Made by a program: the position numbers and the translations under genes. The notes under the pieces were generated by a model. The model worked only from the letters and a program-made list of their open reading frames with translations, was not told where the DNA came from and made no database searches. A stretch of 6,711 nt of DNA. Source: Actinomycetota bacterium (GTDB lineage Bacteria; Actinomycetota; Actinomycetes; Streptosporangiales; Streptosporangiaceae). Positions within the stretch are counted from its first letter, which is position 1; each line of letters starts with the position of its first letter. Positions 1 through 5,569 of the stretch are shown in pieces. The stretch covers positions 1 through 6,711 of the forward strand of contig PMST01000613.1 in NCBI GenBank assembly GCA_003168295.1, read 5' to 3'.

Positions 1-1509
1 GCAGCAAAGGGTTACATAGAGCAACTGCCGAGCGGGTCGTTCCGCGTCACCGTCTACGTCGGGACCGACCCGCTCACCGGGCGTGCCATCCGCCTCAAGG
101 CCACGGCCAAGACGGAGCAGCAGGCCCGCATCGAGCTCGGCAGGCTGCTGAAGGACGCCTCCGAGGGCCGCACCCCCGAGTCCGCCGCGACCGTCTCGAC
201 GCTCCTGGATGAGTACGCGCTGGTCGCCCCGTGGGACGTGTCCACGCGGCAGACCAACGAGGGTTTCATCCGCCGCACCATCAAGCCCGCTCTGGGGCAT
301 ATCGAGGTGCGGAAGGTCCGCGGCCCCATCCTCGACCAGCTGTACGCCCGGCTGAAGCGCTGCGGCGACCTGTCCTGCACCGGCAGGTCGTTCATTGAGC
401 ACCGCAACATCCCGGCCCTGACGATTAAAGCTCGCGACCGCTGCCCGGCCTCCCAGCAGGTCGCGGATACGCTCGCCGAGGCCATCCAGTCCGGCCGCCT
501 CGTCCCCGGTGATGAGCTGCCATCGATCGCCGAACTGAGTTCCTCGCAGGGCATCGGTACCGGCGTCATCAGGGCAGCTCTCGAAGCGCTGGCCGCCGAC
601 GGCCTGATCCTGGTGCGGCACGGCCGCAACTCGGTCGTCGCCGGAGAGCCCAGCAGCGACCCGCGCCCAGTCCGCAGGCGCCCTGGTCCCGGCCACGACT
701 GCCAACGGGCCGGGTGCCGCCCGCATGTGTGCCACCCGATGAAGGCCAGCACGATCCGCGGTATCCACAGCATCCTGTCCGGCGCGTTCGCGGCCGCGCA
801 GCGGTGGGAGTGGACCGAGCGGAACCCCGCTGCGTCAGCCAAGCCGCCCACCACCACCCGCAAGTCCATTGCGGCCACCTCACCGGAAGACGTGGCCAAG
901 GTGATCGCCCAGGCCCGCGCGCACAGCGCCGCCCTGGGTCTGTACCTGTGGCTGGTCGTCATCACCGGCGTGCGTCGCGGCGAACTATGCGGCCTGCAGA
1001 TCTGCGACATCGACCTGGACCGTGGCACGGTGCACGTCGCCTTCAACTACGTCGTACGTGGTGGGCAGCGCGTCCGCAAGGACACCAAGACCCACCAGGA
1101 CCGCTGGCTCGCCATCGACCCGGAAACCTGCGCGCTGATCGTGAGCTACCTCGACGAGACCCGAGCCGCCCTGGCCGCGTTCGGCGTCGAGCTGCGCGAT
1201 GACGCGTACCTGTTCTCCAACGACCCGTCCCACACCCGGCCGTGGAACCCTGACTGGGTAACGCACCAGATCGCGGCCGTCGCGGAGGCTGCCGGGGTGG
1301 ATCTCGACATCAAGGGCGGTCGGCACTACACCGCCAGCCAGCTCCTGGCCGGCGGCTTCGACCTACGGAACACCGCTGCCCGTCTCGGCCACAGCGGCGG
1401 CGGCGCGACCACGCTACGGCACTACGCCGACCCGGTCCCCGAGGTGGACAGACGGGCCGCCGCCTACCTAGCGAAGCTAACCGCCGGGTCCGCGACTCAG
1501 GGCAGCTGA
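1..1509 (+). CDS. Tyrosine recombinase/integrase with inserted GntR-type winged helix, 5' end cut off
   Basis: Site-specific DNA integrase of a mobile element. The frame is open from base 1, so the true start lies left of the window; the in-frame GTG at 238 would delete the N-terminal arm-binding-type region (SGSFRVTVYVGTDPLTGR onward). 502 codons are visible. Counting from base 1, the order is: AP2-like arm-binding domain (about 1-45), SAM-like core-binding domain starting about 65, an inserted GntR-like wHTH (about 137-215), resumption of the core-binding domain (about 245-280, STIRGIHSILSGAFAAA), then the catalytic domain (about 290-495). Catalytic residues seen: Arg in TGVRRGEL (codon at 973), Lys in KDTKTHQDR, Arg in KGGRHYTAS, His in RLGHSGGG and Tyr in TLRHYADPV. 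The HxxR box reads KxxR, and its usual Leu before Arg is Gly. Cysteines flank the insertion (RCGDLSC before; HDCQRAGC and PHVC after). The catalytic set is complete, so the protein is probably active. The stop is 3 bases from the stop of the opposing small gene. Known: actinomycete integrative elements use such integrases. No tRNA or att site is visible here. Confidence 0.93.
   Translation, partial: AAKGYIEQLPSGSFRVTVYVGTDPLTGRAIRLKATAKTEQQARIELGRLLKDASEGRTPESAATVSTLLDEYALVAPWDVSTRQTNEGFIRRTIKPALGHIEVRKVRGPILDQLYARLKRCGDLSCTGRSFIEHRNIPALTIKARDRCPASQQVADTLAEAIQSGRLVPGDELPSIAELSSSQGIGTGVIRAALEALAADGLILVRHGRNSVVAGEPSSDPRPVRRRPGPGHDCQRAGCRPHVCHPMKASTIRGIHSILSGAFAAAQRWEWTERNPAASAKPPTTTRKSIAATSPEDVAKVIAQARAHSAALGLYLWLVVITGVRRGELCGLQICDIDLDRGTVHVAFNYVVRGGQRVRKDTKTHQDRWLAIDPETCALIVSYLDETRAALAAFGVELRDDAYLFSNDPSHTRPWNPDWVTHQIAAVAEAAGVDLDIKGGRHYTASQLLAGGFDLRNTAARLGHSGGGATTLRHYADPVPEVDRRAAAYLAKLTAGSATQGS
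409..645 (+). other. GntR-family winged-helix domain inserted in the integrase
   Basis: Sub-domain of the integrase, about 79 codons. The order matches the GntR DNA-binding fold: helix 1 (QQVADTLAEAIQSGRLVPGD), then ELPSIAELSSSQGIGTGVIR as the helix-turn-helix, then LEALAADGLILVRHGR as the last helix and wing. This fits the GntR pattern of I.sG.l.pGd.LPS..eLa...gv...vr.AL..L..eGli....g.g..v. It sits between FIEHR and the HDC/CxxH cysteine stretch, which would otherwise be almost contiguous in the core-binding domain. No effector-binding domain (FCD or UTRA) follows, so the insert can only bind DNA or protein. A function in element control or att recognition is inference. Confidence 0.8.
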
Positions 1510-1512
1510 AGC

Positions 1513-1746
1513 TCACGCATCGGCGGCGGCGATCCTGGCGCGGTCGTCCTGCTCGGCGGTCACGCCGTCCAGGGCAGCTTTGAGGTCGGCCCGGATCGGG
1601 GGAACGGGGTCCTGCTTGTCCAGGAACGCGATGGCGTTCTCCAGCCGGCGGCGGTAGTACGCCAGTTCATACGTCGTCAGGGCATGGAGGGGGTGTTTCG
1701 GCTGGTCTACGGCGGGTGTCTGCGGCGTGGCGGCGGTGCCTGGCAT
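1513..1746 (-). CDS. Small hypothetical actinobacterial protein (77 aa)
   Basis: Function unknown. The 77-residue product begins with a Pro/Thr-rich tail (about 1-20), followed by LHALTTYELAYYRRRLENAI and a mostly helical, charged C-terminal half ending in EQDDRARIAAADA. The pattern of a short disordered N-terminus and two amphipathic helices resembles small hypothetical proteins that I recall from actinomycete accessory regions; I cannot name a Pfam family. The ATG at 1746 is the only ATG start: an in-frame stop lies just upstream (complement of 1750-1752). A purine-rich GAGGGG lies about 10 bases before it. There are no membrane segments and no cysteines. It is divergent from the DUF5753 regulator and convergent with the integrase, from which only 3 bases separate it. 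Its position makes it a candidate accessory gene of the mobile element or of the neighbouring regulatory pair, but this is inference. Confidence 0.72.
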   Translation of the reverse strand: MPGTAATPQTPAVDQPKHPLHALTTYELAYYRRRLENAIAFLDKQDPVPPIRADLKAALDGVTAEQDDRARIAAADA

Positions 1747-1892
1747 GGGTTACGGTCCCCTCGTGCGGGGTGGGCGGACGTCTTCTCGCTTCCTAACGTC
1801 TCAGTCCGGGAGCACAATCAGCTATGTGGTGAAACTGAGAGACACCATCTGCCACGGCCCCTGCCGCGATGCCACAGGAAGGCACTGACGTC
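1747..1892. promoter_or_regulatory. Divergent intergenic region with inverted repeat
   Basis: This 146-bp region separates the leftward 77-aa gene from the rightward DUF5753 regulator and must hold both promoters. Its centre is clearly less GC-rich than the flanking genes. A perfect 7-bp inverted repeat, TCTCAGT (1799-1805) and ACTGAGA (1834-1840), is spaced by 28 bases. A second repeat, TGGTG (1827-1831) and CACCA (1843-1847), encloses the right arm. These could be an operator for the XRE regulator. I found no convincing -35/-10 pair on either strand. The arms are short enough that chance is possible. Confidence 0.4.
1876..1882 (+). promoter_or_regulatory. Shine-Dalgarno site that decides the regulator start
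   Basis: AGGAAGG lies 10 bases before the ATG at 1893. It sits inside the frame that would be translated from the earlier ATG at 1869, which has no purine-rich stretch at a suitable distance. The 1893 start is therefore preferred. Confidence 0.65.
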
Positions 1893-2708
1893 ATGGCGAA
1901 TGACCGTGATCCCCGGGGCGACCTCGGCGTGTGGCTGGGCGAGGAGCTGCGTTGCGCGCGGCTGGCCGCTGGTTATACGAGTCAGGATCAGTTCGCGCGT
2001 GAGCTGGGATTTGACCGGACCGTGATTGTCAAGGCCGAGACGGGGGCGCGCCCGCCGTCGGAAGATATCGCGGGCCGGATCGCGGTGATGTTCCCCGATC
2101 TGTGCAACGGGCTGTACGTACGGCTCGCGTCGATCGCGCGGAAGTCGAACGGGCCGATCCCGGGGTGGTTCGCGGACTGGGTCGAGATCGAGGCGAAGGC
2201 GACCATCTTGCGCTGGTGGGAGCCGTTGCTGATCCCCGGGCTGCTGCAGACCGAGGACTACGCGCGGGCGGTTCTGTCGACCTGGCGCCGGGATACCGCT
2301 GACGAGGTAGAAGCCAAGGTCGCCATCAGGCTAGCCCGCCAGTCGGTCCTGGCCAGCGCCGATTTCCGGGTTCTCCTGGATGAGCCGGTGCTGCATCGCC
2401 GCATCGGCGCGCCGGAGGTCATGGCCATGCAGCTTGAGCACCTGCTAACCATGGGCGCCCGCCCGAACATCACCATTCAGGTGATACCGGGCGCGGCAGG
2501 TGCTTACGCCGGCTTGTCCGGCGCGTTCGCGGTCGCCGACGTACCGGGTGAGTCTGCTGCGGCGTATCTGGAGACGGGGATTCAGGGCATCACGGTCCGG
2601 GACCCTACGCTGGTAAGCGATGCGGCGCGCATGTTCGATGACCTGAGAGATGAAGCGCTCTCTCGCTCTGCGTCCCTGGAGCTGATAGCCGAGGTGGAGA
2701 AACCATGA
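1893..2708 (+). CDS. XRE helix-turn-helix regulator with DUF5753 domain (Scr1-like)
   Basis: Cytoplasmic DNA-binding protein, 271 aa from the chosen ATG; a start at 1869 would add 8 residues but lacks a ribosome site. Residues about 15-68 form an XRE-type HTH (LGEELRCARLAAGYTSQDQF, then ELGFDRTVIVKAETGARPPS). Residues about 96-266 match DUF5753, with the hallmark stretch from W98 to L129 including LRWWEPLLIPGLLQTEDYAR, and later RPNITIQVIPGAAGAY. Known: proteins of this type pair with DUF397 proteins throughout actinomycetes. Examples are the WhiJ-like regulators and the Scr1/Scr2 pair of Streptomyces coelicolor, described as antitoxin-like regulator and small partner. Here the last codons overlap the next gene (ATGA), so the two are translationally coupled. 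Autoregulation through the upstream inverted repeat is plausible but inferred. Length and domains look intact. Confidence 0.9.
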   Translation: MANDRDPRGDLGVWLGEELRCARLAAGYTSQDQFARELGFDRTVIVKAETGARPPSEDIAGRIAVMFPDLCNGLYVRLASIARKSNGPIPGWFADWVEIEAKATILRWWEPLLIPGLLQTEDYARAVLSTWRRDTADEVEAKVAIRLARQSVLASADFRVLLDEPVLHRRIGAPEVMAMQLEHLLTMGARPNITIQVIPGAAGAYAGLSGAFAVADVPGESAAAYLETGIQGITVRDPTLVSDAARMFDDLRDEALSRSASLELIAEVEKP

Positions 2709-2926
2709 ACGGATCAGATGGCCCGCGCTGGCGTAAGAGCACGTTCAGCGGCGCGAACGGCGGTGGTTGCGTCGAAGTGGCCGGGCACGACGGGATGATC
2801 CTGGTCCGGGACACCAAGGACCACGGCCGGGGTCCGGTCTGCCGGTACACCCCCGAGGAGTGGCGTGCGTTCATCGCTGGCGTGCGCAGCGGCGAGATCG
2901 GTCTCGCGGCAACCAGGGCGACATGA
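2705..2926 (+). CDS. DUF397 small protein (Scr2-like partner)
   Basis: A 73-aa protein of the DUF397 family. It shows the diagnostic WRKSTFSGANGGGCVEVA (about 9-26), a following ILVRDTKD strand, and the C-terminal TPEEWRAFIAGVRSGE helix. Its ATG overlaps the TGA of the regulator (ATGA), with GGTGGAG five bases upstream inside the regulator gene, so expression should be coupled. Known: DUF397 proteins act with HTH/DUF5753 partners in development control, and some behave as toxins neutralised by that partner. Which role applies here cannot be read from sequence. There is no signal peptide or membrane segment. The single cysteine is the one in the GGGC motif typical of the family, apart from one in the PVCRYT region. 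Confidence 0.9.
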   Translation: MNGSDGPRWRKSTFSGANGGGCVEVAGHDGMILVRDTKDHGRGPVCRYTPEEWRAFIAGVRSGEIGLAATRAT

Positions 2927-2934
2927 TGCAACTA

Positions 2935-2951
2935 GACGCGTGACACGCGCC
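2935..2951. terminator. Weak hairpin in the convergent gap
   Basis: In the 48-bp space between the DUF397 stop and the end of pstS, CGCGT (2937-2941) and ACGCG (2945-2949) can pair as a 5-bp stem with a 3-base loop, plus an outer G-C pair after one mismatch. It has no T-tract on either strand, so it is only a possible bidirectional terminator. Confidence 0.22.
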
Positions 2952-2974
2952 GCAAGGCACGGTCGTTCCGGGGC

Positions 2975-4123
2975 TCAGCCCAGCAGGTGTGTCCCGTTGG
3001 GGCCGCTGATTTGCTGGAGCATGGTGCGGGCGAGCTGCTGGACCTGTGGCGGCAACGGCACGTAGCCGTCTGCCGCGGCGTAAGCCTGGCCGTCGTGGGT
3101 GAGCCAGTCGAGCATGGCGACCAGGGTCTGGCCGGTTTCCTGGCTGGGCTGGTGGGTGTAGATCAGGGCCCAGCTGTAGCCGCTGATCGGGTAGCTGCTG
3201 GCGCCGGGCTCGTTGACGATGGAGAAGTCCGCGGGGGTGATGACCGGTTTCTCAGTGGCGTCTGCGGTCACGGTCTGGGCCGACGGGAGGACGTAGTTCC
3301 CGGCTTGGTTGCGGATAGCGGCGAACGGCAGCAGCAGGCCCATCGCGTATGCCTGCTCGACGTAGCCGATGGAGAACCCGGTCAGGTGCACGGCAGCGGC
3401 CACGCCGTCGTTACCTTCTGCGCCTTCCCCGGCCGGCCAGCGCAGCGTCTTACCGGCGCCGATCCTGGCGGCCCAGGCCGGATCGACGCTGGATAGGTAA
3501 TTGCTGAAGATGTACGTCGTGCCGCTGCCGTCCGAGCGGTGCACGACGTTGATCCGCGCAGACGGGAGGGACAAGCCAGGGTTCAGCGCGGCGAGGGCAG
3601 TGTCGTTCCAGTGGGTGATCTGGCCGAGAAAGATCGCCGCGAGGACCGGGCCGGACAGGTGCAGGCGGGCCCCGGCCGGAAGGGGAAGGTTATAGACCAC
3701 GCCCTCGCCGCCCAGGTCGACTGGCAGCTGGGTGACGGGAGCGTCCTTGGCCGCAGCCTGCTCGCTGGCCGTCATCGGCACGTCGGAGGCGCCGAAGTTG
3801 ACCTGCCCGGCGCTGAACGCCGCGATGCCCGCGCTGCTCCCGACCGAGGAATAGCCGATGGTCACGCCCAGGTGCTGCTGCTCGTAGCGGGGGAACGCGG
3901 CGGAAAAGAACGGCGCGTCAAATGTCGACCCGGATCCGGTCAAGGTGGGTTTGTGGCCGCCCGGGCCGGTGCTGGCCGCAGCTGCCGTCGAGGCCGGAAT
4001 GCTGCTGGCCGGGCTGGAGCAAGCGCTGACGGCCAGGACTGCGAACGCTGCGGCGGCGGCCCACACGGCAAGATGCCGTGGACGGCGGTGCAGGATGCCC
4101 GGATGCAGGTGGTGGGCTGACAT
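2975..4123 (-). CDS. pstS: PstS-type phosphate-binding lipoprotein
   Basis: Extracytoplasmic solute-binding protein for phosphate (or arsenate), 382 aa, the usual PstS length. Arg/His-rich N-region, hydrophobic stretch (about 18-32) and lipobox VSAC with Cys35 mark a lipoprotein anchored outside the membrane. A Ser/Ala/Pro linker follows. The phosphate-site loops are all present: GSGSTF (63-68), SSVGSSAG (92-99), GASDVPM with Asp114, and the RSDGSGTT loop (196-203). The C-terminus WLTHDGQAYAAADGYVPLPP is also typical. The ATG is preceded by AGAGGAG (complement of 4129-4135) at five bases' distance. The gene lies 40 bases after the oxidoreductase stop and is probably the last gene of the leftward operon. 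No pstC, pstA or pstB follows; the next gene faces it. It is therefore an orphan binding protein that would need permease parts encoded elsewhere. Linkage to ArsR suggests a job in phosphate capture under arsenate stress, which is inference. Confidence 0.93.
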   Translation of the reverse strand: MSAHHLHPGILHRRPRHLAVWAAAAAFAVLAVSACSSPASSIPASTAAAASTGPGGHKPTLTGSGSTFDAPFFSAAFPRYEQQHLGVTIGYSSVGSSAGIAAFSAGQVNFGASDVPMTASEQAAAKDAPVTQLPVDLGGEGVVYNLPLPAGARLHLSGPVLAAIFLGQITHWNDTALAALNPGLSLPSARINVVHRSDGSGTTYIFSNYLSSVDPAWAARIGAGKTLRWPAGEGAEGNDGVAAAVHLTGFSIGYVEQAYAMGLLLPFAAIRNQAGNYVLPSAQTVTADATEKPVITPADFSIVNEPGASSYPISGYSWALIYTHQPSQETGQTLVAMLDWLTHDGQAYAAADGYVPLPPQVQQLARTMLQQISGPNGTHLLG

Positions 4124-4163
4124 TGGTGCTCCTCTGCGCTGAAGTGCGGAGCGGTGGTGAGAG

Positions 4164-5555
4164 TTAGCGGACGTCCCGGGTCCACGCCTGGGCGGCGATC
4201 TGGACGGCGTCCCAGGGGCTGCCGAGCGGCGGGGTGTAGGACAGGTCCAGGTCGCTGACCGCGTCCACGGTCATGCTGTGGTAGATCGCGGCGGCGGCGA
4301 TGTCGACGCGCTTGGCGATCTCGGCGTCTTTGTGGCCGACGAGCTGCATGCCGAGCAGCCGCCCGGTGGCCCGGTCGCCGGTGACGTGGATGACGATGCG
4401 GTGGCTGCCGGGGTAGTAGGCCTTGTGGTCATCGGCGGCTGATTCGACGGTGACCGGGTCGAACCCGGCGGCCCGGGCTTCGTGGTCACGCAGGCCGGTG
4501 CGGGCGGCGGCCTGGTCGAAGATCTTGACGACCTGCGTGCCCAGGCTCCCGGCGAAGGCCCGGTTCCCGCCGAGGGCGTTCTCGCCGGCGACCCGGCCCT
4601 GCTTGTGCGCGGTGGTGCCTAGCGGAAGGTAGGTCACCCCGAGCAGCCGGTGATGGGTGATGACGCAGTCCCCGGCGGCCAGCACGTCCGGCAGGTTCGT
4701 GTGCATGCCGGGGTCGACGGCGATCGCGCCTTTGGCGCCGAGGGCGGCCCCGGCGTCAGCGGCCAGGGCGGTTTCCGGCCGTACCCCGACGACGACCAGG
4801 ACCATGTCCGTCAGGCAGGTCACCGCCGATCCGTCCGGCGCGGCGGCCTGGACGGCCAGCCGCCCGGCCTGGCCGGGCTGGGCCCTGGTGATGGCCTGGA
4901 CGGTGGTGCCGGTCAGCACCTGCACGCCGTGCTCGGCGAGCTCGGCGTGCACCAGCGTGCCCAGTTCCGGGTCGATGGTGGGCAGGACTTCGGGCAGCTG
5001 CTCCAGCTGCGTCACCTGGAGTCCGCGCACGGTCAGCGCGTCGGCCATCTCCAGGCCGATGTACCCGGCGCCGACGATGACCGCGCTGGCCGGGGCGGTC
5101 TGCTCCAGGGTGCGCATGACGGCGAAGGTGTCGCCCATCGAGTGCAGCAGGTGCACCCCGTCGGCTGGGCCCAGCGCAGCTGGCCCGGCCAGGCCGTCGA
5201 TCGGGGGCCGGACGGGAACCGCGCCGGTCCCGACGATGAGCTTGTCGTAGCTCAGCAGCTCTTCCCCGCCGTCGGCGGAGCTGACCAGGAGCTTGCGGCC
5301 GGGCACGTCAATGCGACGCGCAGTGGTGTCCAGCCGCAACCGCATCCCGGTGGCTTCCAGGTCGGCGGCGGTGCGGTGGGCCAGGTTGCGCCAGTGGCCG
5401 ACTTCGCCGGAGACGTAGTACGGGATGCCGCAGATGGAGAAGTTCGGATAGGCGTCGTCCAGGACCACGGTGACGTCCGCGGCGGGGTCCAGTTCGCGGG
5501 CGCGCAGGGCGGCGCTGATCCCGGCGTCGCTGCCGCCGATCATGAGCAGGTGCAC
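4164..5555 (-). CDS. FAD/NAD(P)-dependent disulfide reductase, CoA-disulfide-reductase-like
   Basis: Cytoplasmic flavoprotein of the pyridine nucleotide-disulfide reductase superfamily, 463 aa. FAD-binding GGSDAGISAA at 7-16. A single redox cysteine, Cys42 in NFSICGIPYY, matches the one-Cys motif (S-F-x-x-C-G-x-P-Y) of CoA disulfide reductases and related NADH oxidases/persulfide reductases. NAD(P)-binding VGAGYIGLEM at 161-170; second FAD motif LAAGDC at 292-297. The C-terminal dimer domain has HKAYYPGS and DLSYTPPLGSPWD, corresponding to the conserved tyrosines of CoADR. No C-terminal rhodanese domain is present. The start is GTG at 5555, chosen because AGGAG (complement of 5563-5567) lies 7 bases upstream; the ATG four codons in is too far from it. 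The gap to the channel gene is 14 bases, so the two are one operon. In this context it may reduce a low-molecular-weight disulfide or persulfide during arsenic detoxification. The substrate is unknown; NADH oxidase activity is the alternative. Confidence 0.9.
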   Translation of the reverse strand: MHLLMIGGSDAGISAALRARELDPAADVTVVLDDAYPNFSICGIPYYVSGEVGHWRNLAHRTAADLEATGMRLRLDTTARRIDVPGRKLLVSSADGGEELLSYDKLIVGTGAVPVRPPIDGLAGPAALGPADGVHLLHSMGDTFAVMRTLEQTAPASAVIVGAGYIGLEMADALTVRGLQVTQLEQLPEVLPTIDPELGTLVHAELAEHGVQVLTGTTVQAITRAQPGQAGRLAVQAAAPDGSAVTCLTDMVLVVVGVRPETALAADAGAALGAKGAIAVDPGMHTNLPDVLAAGDCVITHHRLLGVTYLPLGTTAHKQGRVAGENALGGNRAFAGSLGTQVVKIFDQAAARTGLRDHEARAAGFDPVTVESAADDHKAYYPGSHRIVIHVTGDRATGRLLGMQLVGHKDAEIAKRVDIAAAAIYHSMTVDAVSDLDLSYTPPLGSPWDAVQIAAQAWTRDVR

Positions 5556-5569
5556 GGCAGGGCTCCTGT

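Noticed and set aside
54..1046. Long 330-aa open frame on the minus strand opposite the integrase
   Set aside because: It mirrors the high-GC codon bias of the integrase, has low-complexity Arg/Ser/Pro composition and no recognisable domain; the plus-strand frame has full integrase motifs.
1747..1868. tRNA 3' end or attachment site next to the integrase
   Set aside because: No T-arm-like GGTTCGAATCC stretch or CCA-proximal stem was found, and no second copy of any longer repeat exists in the window.
1869..1892. Earlier ATG of the DUF5753 regulator
   Set aside because: It has no ribosome-binding sequence upstream, and AGGAAGG lies between it and the next ATG at the proper distance from the latter.
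1988..2476. Several 66-72-aa frames on both strands inside the regulator gene
   Set aside because: They are out-of-frame or antisense shadows without ribosome sites or recognisable motifs.
3539..4120. 193-aa open frame on the plus strand across pstS
   Set aside because: Antisense shadow of a clear lipoprotein gene; Arg/Gly-rich with no family features.
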